NCBI GenBank assembly: GCA_042092935.1
Contig: JBELFK010000001.1
Location: 25,474 to 89,473, forward strand
Direction: 5' to 3'
DNA from: JASMHC01 sp042092935
GTDB taxonomy: Bacteria > Pseudomonadota > Alphaproteobacteria > Rhodobacterales > Rhodobacteraceae
Length of the DNA: 64,000 nucleotides
Shown in pieces: positions 1 to 7,983 of this stretch. Every line of letters begins with the position of its first letter. The stretch's first letter is position 1. The notes beneath the pieces are model-generated. The model had not been told where the DNA came from, made no database searches, and worked only from the letters and a program-made list of their open reading frames with translations. The position numbers and the translations under genes were made by a program.

Positions 1-1
1 G

Positions 2-556
2 GCTGGCACGGCCACCGCCGCAGCAAAGGGCGCAGGTGTCGGACAAGCGGCGTTGTTGCCGCTGCATATGGTGAACCCGCAAGCGCCATTGTCGCACGAA
101 GACTTCATCCGCGCGGCCAATTTCCCCCGCAATGCCGAGGATCGCGTCGGTTTTGCGGTGCTGCGACTGGCGCTACAGAACGACAAGACCAGCCCGTTCA
201 TTCAGGCGTCACAGGATATTCTTACCCTGCTTTCGCAAGAGGGCATCTATATGGATGACCTGACGCCCGAAAAAACCCGCGCCGAGACGTGGCGGCATTT
301 CGGGCAGGGGAAACGCGGCAAGGATATTGCCCCGCTTGGCGGCATTCGGGATCGCAGCCTGCTGGAAACGGTGGCCTCAAAAATGCGCGAAGATACGGTG
401 TTCAGGGACGCGGTGCATCATTTTTTGCGCAAGTTTGACCTCGTGTTTACCGAGTTTTGCGAAGACGCGAGTGACGACGATCTGGCGCAGTTTAGCGAAA
501 CCCGATCCGGGCGGGCGTTTATGCTTTTGGGTCGGATTGCCGGAACATTCGACTGA
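2..556 (+). CDS. Conserved hypothetical protein, 5' end cut by window edge
   Basis: The reading frame is open from the left edge, so the true start probably lies outside the window. The first in-window start codons (TTG at 53, ATG at 68) fall inside continuous coding sequence. The visible part is about 184 residues, soluble, with no signal peptide or membrane segment. It is mostly helical and charged, with a run of small residues (Ala, Gly) at the visible N-terminus. I do not recognise a family and assign no function. It is followed after 50 bp by azlC in the same direction, so co-transcription is possible but not shown. Confidence 0.6.
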   Translation, partial: AGTATAAAKGAGVGQAALLPLHMVNPQAPLSHEDFIRAANFPRNAEDRVGFAVLRLALQNDKTSPFIQASQDILTLLSQEGIYMDDLTPEKTRAETWRHFGQGKRGKDIAPLGGIRDRSLLETVASKMREDTVFRDAVHHFLRKFDLVFTEFCEDASDDDLAQFSETRSGRAFMLLGRIAGTFD

Positions 557-606
557 CATCGATTTTGCGGATTGCAGGTCCGTAAACGGGCGTCTACGAC
601 TTGCCA

Positions 607-1311
607 ATGACTCGTGAAATTTCCCCCTTCCGTCTTGGTCTTGGAAAAGGGCTGCCGTTCATTCTGGTGGTGATGCCTTTCGCCGTATTGTTCGGCGTGG
701 TGGGCACCGAAGCGGGGTTGAACCTGTTTGAAGTCATGTCCTTTAGCGTCATTGTGATTGCCGGTGCGGCCCAGTTTACCGCCGTTCAATTGCTGAGTGA
801 AAACGTGCCGACGGTGATCGTGTTGCTGTCGTCATTGGCTGTGAATTTGCGCTTTGCGATGTATTCCGCGTCGATGGCGCCCTACTTTGGCGATTTGCCG
901 CTGTGGAAGAAGGCCTCGGTTGCGTATTTGCTTGTCGATCAGGCCTTTGCGATTTCGGCGACCGAGTTCGAAAACCAAAAGACATGGACCACGGCGGACC
1001 GGCTGTCATTCTACTTTGGCTCGGTGCTGGTGTTCATTCCGTTTTGGTATTTTGGCACGCTTTTGGGCGCTCTCGTCGGATCGGCAATTCCGCCGGAATT
1101 CGCCTTGGATTTCGCGCTGCCGATTTGTTTTCTGGCCATGATCGGGCCAGCTTTGCGCACCTTGGCCCATGTCGGCACGGCCGCGACGGCATCGTTTCTT
1201 TCGATCCTTCTGGCTTGGCTGCCCCATAGCCTCGGGATTCTAGCCGCGGGGGTGATCGCCATGATGGTTGGGGCTGAAATTGAGCGGCGTATGAACAGGG
1301 GGCTGACATGA
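607..1311 (+). CDS. azlC: AzlC-family branched-chain amino acid exporter, large subunit
   Basis: This is the large membrane subunit of an AzlCD (YgaZH-type) exporter, which in characterised bacteria expels branched-chain amino acids or their analogues. The protein has about 234 residues, the usual family length, and several hydrophobic helices. The N-terminal block with GKGLPF, the early AGAAQFTAVQLL helix and the NLRFAMYS motif are typical of AzlC. An upstream in-frame TTG at 601 could also start it, but the ATG at 607 is preferred. It overlaps azlD by four bases (ATGA), so the two subunits are translationally coupled. The family call is firm; the substrate is inferred from the family. Confidence 0.9.
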   Translation: MTREISPFRLGLGKGLPFILVVMPFAVLFGVVGTEAGLNLFEVMSFSVIVIAGAAQFTAVQLLSENVPTVIVLLSSLAVNLRFAMYSASMAPYFGDLPLWKKASVAYLLVDQAFAISATEFENQKTWTTADRLSFYFGSVLVFIPFWYFGTLLGALVGSAIPPEFALDFALPICFLAMIGPALRTLAHVGTAATASFLSILLAWLPHSLGILAAGVIAMMVGAEIERRMNRGLT

Positions 1312-1634
1312 TTGACACGACAACCTTGTGGATCGTCATCGTCGGGCTTGGGATCGGCAGCTTTAGCCTGCGCTTTGTTTTTCTCGGGTTGATCGGTGAT
1401 CGGCCGATCCCTGACTGGATTTTGCGCCACCTGCGCTACACGGCTGTTGCGATCATTCCGGCGCTGGTTGCACCGATGGTCATGATGCCCGCCGCAACGG
1501 GTGGAAACTTTGACATCCCGCGTTTCTCGGCGGCAGCGGCGGCGCTGACTGTCGGCTATCTGACGAAAAACGTATTGTGGTCGATGTTCGCTGGGGCGGT
1601 TGTGCTTTACGCCCTGCTGTATCTGCTTGGGTAG
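1308..1634 (+). CDS. azlD: AzlD-family branched-chain amino acid transporter, small subunit
   Basis: This is the small partner of the AzlC subunit in a branched-chain amino acid exporter. It has 108 residues and about four hydrophobic segments. The early helix ending in FSLRF, and the middle region with PDWILRHLRYTAVAIIPAL, are characteristic of AzlD. The ATG lies inside the azlC stop (ATGA overlap), which is the usual arrangement for the pair. The gene ends three bases before the convergent lipoprotein gene, with no obvious terminator between them. No regulatory gene such as an Lrp homologue is visible beside the pair. Confidence 0.88.
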   Translation: MIDTTTLWIVIVGLGIGSFSLRFVFLGLIGDRPIPDWILRHLRYTAVAIIPALVAPMVMMPAATGGNFDIPRFSAAAAALTVGYLTKNVLWSMFAGAVVLYALLYLLG

Positions 1635-1637
1635 CGC

Positions 1638-2255
1638 CTAGATCGGCGAGCGGCCAATTGCAGCGTTGAATTCTTCGAGAACGGTCGATTTGTCATCGTC
1701 GTCCCAGTCGTAAATGCTACGCTCGGTGACGCCATCCATTTCGGCAATGGCTTCGCGCAGCCGCGCGGGGAACCATGTGGGCTCGATGCTTTCAAAACCC
1801 GGAAGTTCGGCCAATACGTCTGTCACAGCGGTCGTGCAGCGCAGTTTGGGGACGGCGCCATATGCCTCGACCAATTGGATCGCGCGTTCGGCGACTTCGG
1901 GTGAGACTTCGATTTCCTGTGCAATCGTGTGATAGCTTTCGCGGGCGTGGAACAGCTCGTAAAAGATGCGCATTTTCTCGGTGATGCCGTAGTGGACATC
2001 ATTGCGCTCGGGCACGCGGTTGACGCTGAAGGTGCCGGCCGGATCAAACAGCACGCGTTGGCTGCCGTTAATCATCAGGCCGCTGTGCGCGCCGTTGCCT
2101 GTGGCGTTGTTGACAATCGTGTAAATCGTGATCGACGTCGGCCCGTCGTGTTTGTAGGCCGCCTGTTTGACGGCCTCATCCGGTGCCCAGACCGGTTCGG
2201 CTGCACATCCTGCCAAAGCGAGGGTCGTCAGAAGGATCAGCGCAAGCCGTTTCAC
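1638..2255 (-). CDS. Putative lipoprotein, possible permuted papain-like fold
   Basis: The 205-residue product begins with a clear lipoprotein signal: a basic start, a hydrophobic core and the lipobox LAGC with Cys17, so it is probably a lipid-anchored periplasmic protein. The mature part contains HSGLMI (His57), followed by a strand-like VLFDPAG stretch, and much later LRCTTAV (Cys140). A His before a Cys, in this strand/helix context, resembles circularly permuted NlpC/P60-like or YiiX-like enzymes. That is only a pattern-based inference. It lies ten bases downstream of the CoxIV mini-gene and is the last gene of a leftward cluster. No substrate can be assigned. Confidence 0.6.
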   Translation of the reverse strand: MKRLALILLTTLALAGCAAEPVWAPDEAVKQAAYKHDGPTSITIYTIVNNATGNGAHSGLMINGSQRVLFDPAGTFSVNRVPERNDVHYGITEKMRIFYELFHARESYHTIAQEIEVSPEVAERAIQLVEAYGAVPKLRCTTAVTDVLAELPGFESIEPTWFPARLREAIAEMDGVTERSIYDWDDDDKSTVLEEFNAAIGRSPI

Positions 2256-2265
2256 GAAGGGATGC

Positions 2266-2400
2266 TTAGCTATTGAAGATGGCCAGGAAGACCAAAACGC
2301 CGATGCTAATCACCGACACACGGACCGACCACTTGATGAATCCATCAAACGTGCGTTCCTGTTCTGCCGTGTCCATCGTGCCATGCTTGTGTTCAGCCAT
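2266..2400 (-). CDS. aa3-type cytochrome c oxidase subunit IV (44 aa)
   Basis: This 44-residue membrane protein matches the short bacterial subunit IV of aa3-type cytochrome c oxidase. It starts MAEHKHGTMDTAEQERTFDG, and continues with FIKWS and a single transmembrane helix to the C-terminus. In Rhodobacter and Paracoccus structures this subunit is one helix packed against the catalytic core, and it is dispensable for activity. The visible EERTFDGFI-like and KWS elements are the family hallmark. The ATG at 2400 reads leftward and the TAA lies at 2266-2268. It is not next to the main cox genes here, but this separation is normal for the family. Confidence 0.85.
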   Translation of the reverse strand: MAEHKHGTMDTAEQERTFDGFIKWSVRVSVISIGVLVFLAIFNS

Positions 2401-2472
2401 GATCTTATCCTTTTCGCGTATTCGTCGTTTGAGGCCCAGTTAACTGATTCCGCGCCCCCTGTCATTAGGTCA

Positions 2473-2937
2473 CTATCGCGCAGGGACGTTTTCGTCCAAG
2501 TCTTCGGCAAGCCGGAAACCGATGCGCGTCGGTTCTTCGTCGACCACCGCCAAGGGCACGGCCCGCAAGATGACGTTCAACTGGGTGACATGCTGCACAA
2601 GTTGGGTTTTGTTGCCCTCGGCGTCGGTGCCATAGAATGTCACGATGTCGGGGTCGAAGTAGCCCATGCCTTCGATCCTGAGCACGCCAGCGTCCGAGCC
2701 TGCAAAGCCCATCGCAACCTCGTGTTCATTGTCGAGTTGTTCTTCGAAGTTCTTGATATAGAGGATCAGGCGTTCATAGGCCCAACGCGAGGCGCTTTTC
2801 ACCTCGACCGGTTGATCCACGACGGTTTTCGCAAGCTCCTGGTCCGAGGCTTTTTGTTTATCGGGGTCGGTGTGGCATTCGTGAATCTCGGGCTTTGCAG
2901 CGCCGTTCAGCCGTGGGGGTTTCGCATCATCTGTCAT
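2473..2937 (-). CDS. DUF6173 family protein
   Basis: This is a soluble protein of about 154 residues, conserved in Rhodobacterales and of unknown function. The recognisable core is SASRWAYERL, then an ILYIKNFEEQL helix, MGFAGSDAGVLRIEG and the TFYGTD strand, followed by a VLRAVP segment and IGFRL near the end. The start MTDDAK at 2937 is chosen because its ATG overlaps the stop of the upstream MBL gene (ATGA), giving translational coupling. An in-frame start 24 bases upstream also exists but lies within the MBL gene. The coupling to an MBL hydrolase and an acyl-CoA dehydrogenase suggests a link with acyl or thioester metabolism, but this is a guess. Confidence 0.75.
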   Translation of the reverse strand: MTDDAKPPRLNGAAKPEIHECHTDPDKQKASDQELAKTVVDQPVEVKSASRWAYERLILYIKNFEEQLDNEHEVAMGFAGSDAGVLRIEGMGYFDPDIVTFYGTDAEGNKTQLVQHVTQLNVILRAVPLAVVDEEPTRIGFRLAEDLDENVPAR

Positions 2938-3980
2938 CGCCGGGCAGTCTGCCACACCCACGCCCCGTCGTCACGTCTCGTTCGTGTGATGTCGCCGAGG
3001 TGAAAGAGGTGGTTCAGATGCGCGAGGGATTCAACCAGCGCCAACCCGTAGGTGCCGTCGTCGATTTTGCGCTTGAACAATGGTTGGAAACACTCGGCGG
3101 CGGTCTTTGGGGTATCAAGATGCGCAACCAGACGTTCCAACGCGCCGTGATGGTTATCGATCAATTGGCGCATACGCACGGGCAGGCCTGTGAAGGGCAG
3201 TTTATGGCCCCCCAGAACAAGGTGATCTTCGCGCGCGTGGTGCTTCAGACGCTCGCAGGATTCAAGCCAGTCGCCGACGGGATCGGCCTCGGGTTCGGTG
3301 GCGTAGACCCCGATGTTTGAGCTGATGCTTGGCAGCATTTGATCGCCCGCCAGAACGAGGCTGCAATCCTTGCTCCAAAACGTCGCGTGTTCAGGGGCGT
3401 GGCCGTTGCCGATGTGGATGTCCCAATCGCGCCCGCCGATGGTGATCTGATCGCCCTCTTTTATGCGCCTGAAGCCAAGCGGCATCGGGTAAACGATGTC
3501 GGCAAAGTTAAACGGGCGTTCTGCGGCACGTTTGGCGTAGATGGGTTGGTCCATGCCCGCGGCTTTCCAATGTGCCAGCGTTTCGTCGGTGGGAAGCGCC
3601 TGATCGTCGAGCGTCAGCATGCGGGCAAACAGCCACGAGGTGCGCGTGGCGATCAGGTCTGCGCCATGTTCTTTTTGAAACCAACCGGCCAGTCCGACGT
3701 GATCGGGGTGGTGGTGCGTGATGATGACACGGCCAACCGGCTTGCCGCCCAAAGGCCCGCTCAGCAGCTTTTCCCAGATCGCGCGGCCGCGCCGCGAGTT
3801 AAAGCCGGTGTCAACGATCGTCCAACTGTCGCCGTCGTCCAGCGCATAGCAATTCACATGGTCCAGGGCCATGGGCAGAGGCATTCGGATCCACAGCACG
3901 CCCTCGGCGACTTCAAGCGCGTCGCCCTCGGCGGGGGGCGTTTCCATCGGGTAGCGGATGGGTTCGTAGCCTGCGGTCAT
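2934..3980 (-). CDS. MBL-fold metallo-hydrolase
   Basis: This 348-residue cytoplasmic enzyme belongs to the metallo-beta-lactamase superfamily. The metal-binding HHHPDH motif is at residues 89-94, preceded by the beta-strand WTIVDTGF. Later ligands are visible in HAPEHATF and LVLAGDQML, and a C-terminal LGGHKLPF. The C-terminal part is helical, as in lactonase or glyoxalase-II-like members that act on esters and thioesters. Its ATG overlaps the acyl-CoA dehydrogenase stop (TGATG) and its stop overlaps the DUF6173 start, so the three form one coupled operon. A role in hydrolysing a CoA thioester or lactone is a reasonable inference only. Confidence 0.85.
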   Translation of the reverse strand: MTAGYEPIRYPMETPPAEGDALEVAEGVLWIRMPLPMALDHVNCYALDDGDSWTIVDTGFNSRRGRAIWEKLLSGPLGGKPVGRVIITHHHPDHVGLAGWFQKEHGADLIATRTSWLFARMLTLDDQALPTDETLAHWKAAGMDQPIYAKRAAERPFNFADIVYPMPLGFRRIKEGDQITIGGRDWDIHIGNGHAPEHATFWSKDCSLVLAGDQMLPSISSNIGVYATEPEADPVGDWLESCERLKHHAREDHLVLGGHKLPFTGLPVRMRQLIDNHHGALERLVAHLDTPKTAAECFQPLFKRKIDDGTYGLALVESLAHLNHLFHLGDITRTRRDDGAWVWQTARR

Positions 3981-5419
3981 CAGCCTGCCAAATCGTCTGG
4001 GGAAAACGCATAAAGGTCTTCGGCCCCTTGCGTGGCATGGGCAAAAAGGCCCGCGTGTTCCGGCAACATACGGTGGATATAAAACCGCGCCAGCTTGTGG
4101 CGGGGGCCGTTCTGGCCTTCGGCCTCGGCGGCCAGCAGGTGATAGTAGCCCCCCAGAACACGGGCAAAACCTGACAGATAGGGCACTGCACCGGCAAAAC
4201 GGTCGTTCATCGCGCCGCTTGCGACAAGCGCTTGCGTGGCCGTGCGAAGCGCCTCGGCGGCGTGCGCGACGGGTTCGGCGAGGGTTTGATCCTTGGCCGA
4301 CCGCGCGTGCGCCTTGATCTCGTCGATCAGGGTAAAAGCCGCCGCGCCGCCGTCCATCATCTTGCGGCCCACAAGATCCATGGCTTGAATACCGTTGGTG
4401 CCCTCGTAAATCGCGGTGACGCGGACATCGCGGGAATACTGCGCGGCGCCGGTTTCCTCGATAAAGCCCATGCCGCCGTGGACCTGCACGCCCAGTTCCG
4501 AGACGCGAATGCCCGTGTCCGTTCCAAACGCCTTGTTGATCGGGGTCAGNNNNNNNNNNNNNNNNNNNNNNNNNNNNNNNNNNNNNNNNNNNNNNNNNNN
4601 NNNNNNNNNNNNNNNNNNNNNNNNNNNNNNNNNNNNNNNNNNNNNNNNNCCCATCTTATGTTCAAGCGACACCACCCGCAGCGAATTGGCCACGCCCGGC
4701 TCTCCTTTGTCGTCGGGGATGAGCTTGGGAACCAGGAACAGGCTGATCCCCTTGGTGCCTGCTGCCCCATCGGGCAGGCGGGCCAGAACAAGGTGGCAGA
4801 CGTTCTCGGTGAAGTCATTGTCGCCCCAGCTGATAAAGATCTTTTGGCCGGACACCGCGTAGCTGCCGTCCCCGTTTGGGACGGCTTTGGTCGCCAATGC
4901 CCCCACATCCGATCCCGCTTGGGCTTCGGTCAGGTTCATGGTGCCGCTCCATTCGCCACTTATCAGCTTGGGCAGATAGACCGCTTTGATCTGATCGCGG
5001 GCGTGATGTTCGAGCGCCTCGATCTGGCCCTGAGACATCAGCGGGTTTAACTCGAGCGACAGACAGGCGCTGCCCATCATCTCGTTCACCGCTGTCGTCA
5101 CGGTCATCGGCAGACCCATGCCGCCGTTTTCGGGCGAGGCTGCCATGCCGATCCAGCCGCCCTCGGCGATCTGCCTGTAGCCCTCGGCAAACCCGGGCGA
5201 GGTGCGCACGACGCCGTTCTCAAGAACCGCTGGCTGCAAATCCCCCGGGCGCTGCAACGGGGCGAGCACCTGTTCACTCAGCTTCGCGGCTTCGCTTAGG
5301 ATCGCGTCGGTGAGATCCGCAGATGTTTCGGCAAATTTGTCCGTCTGTGCCAAGCGGTCGAGACCGACCACGTGGTCAAACAAAAACTTGAAGTCGTTGA
5401 CGGGGGCGCGGTAGGTCAT
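3980..5419 (-). CDS. Acyl-CoA dehydrogenase, long C-terminal-domain type, interrupted by assembly gap
   Basis: This is an FAD-dependent acyl-CoA dehydrogenase of the larger, about 590-residue type with an extra helical C-terminal domain. Before the gap, the N-terminal and beta domains are visible (MGLPMTVTTAVNEM, MNLTEAQAGSDVGAL, GQKIFISWGDND). After it come the conserved segments QVHGGMGFIEETGAAQYSRD and TAIYEGTNGIQAMDL. Only about 445 residues are readable. The 100 N hide a stretch that should encode roughly 110 or more residues, including much of the FAD- and substrate-binding helices, so the true gap is larger than 100 bases. The gene heads a leftward operon with the MBL hydrolase and DUF6173. 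Confidence 0.9.
   Translation of the reverse strand: MTYRAPVNDFKFLFDHVVGLDRLAQTDKFAETSADLTDAILSEAAKLSEQVLAPLQRPGDLQPAVLENGVVRTSPGFAEGYRQIAEGGWIGMAASPENGGMGLPMTVTTAVNEMMGSACLSLELNPLMSQGQIEALEHHARDQIKAVYLPKLISGEWSGTMNLTEAQAGSDVGALATKAVPNGDGSYAVSGQKIFISWGDNDFTENVCHLVLARLPDGAAGTKGISLFLVPKLIPDDKGEPGVANSLRVVSLEHKMXXXXXXXXXXXXXXXXXXXXXXXXXXXXXXXXXXLTPINKAFGTDTGIRVSELGVQVHGGMGFIEETGAAQYSRDVRVTAIYEGTNGIQAMDLVGRKMMDGGAAAFTLIDEIKAHARSAKDQTLAEPVAHAAEALRTATQALVASGAMNDRFAGAVPYLSGFARVLGGYYHLLAAEAEGQNGPRHKLARFYIHRMLPEHAGLFAHATQGAEDLYAFSPDDLAG
4550..4649. other. Assembly gap (100 N) inside the acyl-CoA dehydrogenase gene
   Basis: This is a run of exactly 100 N, the conventional placeholder for a scaffold gap of unknown length. 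The flanking protein segments belong to one acyl-CoA dehydrogenase. By comparison with the family, about 330-370 bases of coding sequence should lie between them. No biological feature can be read here. Confidence 0.98.
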
Positions 5420-5537
5420 GAAGGCTCCTGCGTAGATCGCTTGGCAATAGAGATGTTGGACGGTATCACCGTTTCAATCGCCGCGAACCTAGCCAGCCCA
5501 CAATTTGCTTCAACGAAAACCCTACGTCATCAGCCTA

Positions 5538-6488
5538 ATGTCACATATTCAAACCAAAATCCTAGCCGCTGACGATGCGGGGATTGCCCAGGCCGTCGCC
5601 ATATGGCGGTCCGGCGGGCTGGTATCCTTTGCGACGGAAACGGTTTACGGGCTGGGCGCGGATGCGACCAACGACACGGCGGTTGCAGGGATTTTCGCGG
5701 CCAAGGGACGGCCGCAGTTCAATCCCCTGATCGCCCATGTCGCCGACATCGAGATGGCGAAGCGTTTCGTCGAATGGCCAGAGGACGCCGACAAACTGGC
5801 CAAGGCTTTCTGGCCGGGTCCATTGTCGCTGGTTTTGCCGCTGAAGACCGGTTCGGGCATTTCGCCGCTTGTGACCGCGGGCCTGAGCAGCCTTGCCATT
5901 CGACTGCCCGCACACCCGATCGCCCGCCAGCTTCTCGGGGCGTTCGGCAAGCCGGTTGCTGCGCCTTCGGCAAACCCGTCGGGGAAGATCAGCCCCACGA
6001 CCGCCGCACATGTGATGGCGGGCCTTGGGGGCAAGATTGATGCTGTGATTGACGGGGGAAGTTGCGATGTGGGGTTGGAATCCACCATCGTTGGCCTGCT
6101 TGGCGCGCCCGCCTTGTTCCGTCCGGGCGGCGTTCCGCTTGAGGCGATTGAGGATGTTCTGGATTGCCCCCTTGCGGTGGATACATCGCCCGAAACGCTG
6201 CAAGCGCCGGGTCAGATGTCATCGCACTACGCGCCCGGGGCCTCGGTCCGCCTGAATGCGCGTCACTGGAACGACGGCGAGTTGCGTCTGGGATTCGGAG
6301 GGGTCGATTGCGATCTCAACCTCTCGGCTGCGGGCGATCTGATCGAGGCGGCGGCGAATTTGTTTCACCACCTGCATGCGCTTGATGCGCGGGGGGCGGC
6401 CAATATCGCTGTGTCACCGATTCCGCGAACCGGCTTGGGGGCGGCGATCAATGATCGGCTTGAACGTGCCGCCGCGCCGAGGGGCTAG
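5538..6488 (+). CDS. tsaC: L-threonylcarbamoyladenylate synthase (Sua5/TsaC)
   Basis: This enzyme makes threonylcarbamoyl-AMP from threonine, bicarbonate and ATP, the first step of the t6A37 modification of ANN-decoding tRNAs. The 316-residue length and a C-terminal extension mark the two-domain Sua5 form. The YrdC domain shows FATETVYGLGADA, KGRPQFNPL, PLKTGSGISP and APSANPSGKISPT. A linker containing SHYAPGASV, typical of Sua5, leads to the C-terminal domain. The start MSHIQTK at 5538 is preferred over an upstream in-frame start at 5505. The gene converges on yqgE with a four-base overlap of the 3' ends. Confidence 0.92.
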   Translation: MSHIQTKILAADDAGIAQAVAIWRSGGLVSFATETVYGLGADATNDTAVAGIFAAKGRPQFNPLIAHVADIEMAKRFVEWPEDADKLAKAFWPGPLSLVLPLKTGSGISPLVTAGLSSLAIRLPAHPIARQLLGAFGKPVAAPSANPSGKISPTTAAHVMAGLGGKIDAVIDGGSCDVGLESTIVGLLGAPALFRPGGVPLEAIEDVLDCPLAVDTSPETLQAPGQMSSHYAPGASVRLNARHWNDGELRLGFGGVDCDLNLSAAGDLIEAAANLFHHLHALDARGAANIAVSPIPRTGLGAAINDRLERAAAPRG

Positions 6489-7060
6489 GCGCGACCACCG
6501 GACCCCGAAAGATGCATGGCGCTGATGCCCATATTCTTAAGCGCACCGGTCCATTTGCCGCTGTTATCGGGTGAAAACACCAGATCGCTGTCTGCTTCGG
6601 ACGCAAGCCATCCGTTGTGCTGCAATTCGCCCTCAAGCTGCCCCGGTCCCCAGCCTGCATATCCGAGCGCCATCAGGGATTGGGCGGGGCCGTCGCCTTG
6701 TGCCAAGGCCTCAAGTATCCCAAGCGTCGCGGTGACACGATAGCCGCCGGGGATTTCCATACTGGAGTCGTCGCCCTCAAAATCATCGGAGTGCAGAACA
6801 AAACCGCGACCGGTTTCAACCGGCCCACCAAAATGCACAGGGGTGTTTCGAATTTCACCCGTTGTGCGGACCTTGAGTTGATCGAGAACCTCGGCGAATT
6901 TCACCTCGTCGGCGCATTTGTTGACGATCAGGCCCATCGCGCCCTCGGGCGAGTGCGAGCACACGAGAATGACAGACTTTTCGAACCGTGGATCGCCCAT
7001 ATCCGGCATGGCGATCAAAAGTTTTCCGGTCAGGTCGGTGATTTCATTCAATATCGGCAT
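6485..7060 (-). CDS. YqgE/AlgH family protein
   Basis: This 191-residue protein belongs to the YqgE/AlgH family of unknown biochemical function. The hallmarks are the N-terminal LTGKLLIAMPDMGDPRFEKS, VILVCSHSPEGAMGLIVN, PVHFGGPVE and YAGWGPGQLEGEL. The length is standard for the family. In many bacteria yqgE is next to ruvX, but here it is not. It is convergent with the Sua5 gene and overlaps it by four bases. Membership is certain; function is unknown, and the name AlgH reflects an old link to alginate regulation that need not hold here. Confidence 0.9.
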   Translation of the reverse strand: MPILNEITDLTGKLLIAMPDMGDPRFEKSVILVCSHSPEGAMGLIVNKCADEVKFAEVLDQLKVRTTGEIRNTPVHFGGPVETGRGFVLHSDDFEGDDSSMEIPGGYRVTATLGILEALAQGDGPAQSLMALGYAGWGPGQLEGELQHNGWLASEADSDLVFSPDNSGKWTGALKNMGISAMHLSGSGGRA

Positions 7061-7182
7061 GGCTCAAAGGTAACCGCCTGCAAGGTAACTTCAAGATCAC
7101 ATTCCGATGAACTGTAGAAAATCGCCCTCGCTCTTTGTCGCAGGAGTTGCCATCTACAGGCCGAGGAGATCACAACTTGTTC

Positions 7183-7983
7183 ATGCGCACATTGAAATCG
7201 GGCCTTACTGCCCTCGCTTTGACCCTGCCAACCATTGCTGCGGCATTGGAGTCGCCCGTCACCCTGACAGTGTTAGAGGGTTGGAGACAGGCCGACGGCA
7301 CCCATGTCGCAGCGCTGAGGTTTGATCTTGAGAAAGATTGGAAGACCTATTGGCGCAAACCCGGAGACGCCGGAATTCCACCGCTGTTCGATCTTGTCGA
7401 TTCGGTGAATTTCTCGGATTTTGCGGTGAAATGGCCGGCCCCGGTGGTTTTCGATCAAGCTGGATATACGTCGGTCGGGTACAAGGATCAGTTGATCCTG
7501 CCGATCGTGATTACACCGCGTCGCAAAAATCAGGACGTGCACTTGCGCGGCGCTGTCCAGATTGGGGTTTGTCAGGACGTTTGCCTGCCCGTCACGCTTG
7601 AGATCAGCGCACGGCTTGATGCACGCGCCAAGGACGAGACCCCGATCATCGCCGCCGCTTTGGCAAGCGTTCCCATGACCGCCGCTGAGGCCGGTGTCAA
7701 AAGCGCCGTTTGCAAACTGGGGATGAACGGCAGCACTCTTACCCTGTCGACGATCTTGGGCATGCCACCCACCGGAGGCGATGAGTTCGTTATCCTCGAA
7801 AGCGCCAATCGCGATCTTTGGCTTTCGGACACCCAATCAACGCGGAAAGGCGATGAATTGACGGCGCGCGGCGAGGTGGCCTCGATGTCGGGCACGACCA
7901 TTGCGCTGAACCGCTCTGAGGTGCGCATCACGGTTCTCGGGCAGGATCGCGCGGTTGATATTCAAGGTTGCACGGGGCGCTAA
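7183..7983 (+). CDS. Periplasmic DsbD N-terminal-domain-like protein
   Basis: The product is about 266 residues with a Sec-type signal peptide (MRTLKSGLTALALTLPTIAA). It matches the N-terminal periplasmic thiol domain of DsbD (DsbC/DsbD-N family). The segment GVCQDVCLP at residues 129-136 carries the Cys pair (Cys130, Cys134) expected at the redox site. The usual membrane domain and thioredoxin domain of DsbD are absent, so this is a stand-alone domain protein, perhaps a thiol carrier or copper-resistance-type factor. An in-frame TTG at 7177 has better spacing (eight bases) to the GAGGAG site at 7163-7168 than the ATG, so the start is uncertain. The stop abuts the convergent RND gene exactly. 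Confidence 0.8.
   Translation: MRTLKSGLTALALTLPTIAAALESPVTLTVLEGWRQADGTHVAALRFDLEKDWKTYWRKPGDAGIPPLFDLVDSVNFSDFAVKWPAPVVFDQAGYTSVGYKDQLILPIVITPRRKNQDVHLRGAVQIGVCQDVCLPVTLEISARLDARAKDETPIIAAALASVPMTAAEAGVKSAVCKLGMNGSTLTLSTILGMPPTGGDEFVILESANRDLWLSDTQSTRKGDELTARGEVASMSGTTIALNRSEVRITVLGQDRAVDIQGCTGR

Noticed and set aside
2167..3003. Long rightward open frame across the lipoprotein, CoxIV and DUF6173 genes
   Set aside because: It is antisense to three recognisable genes and its product has no family character.
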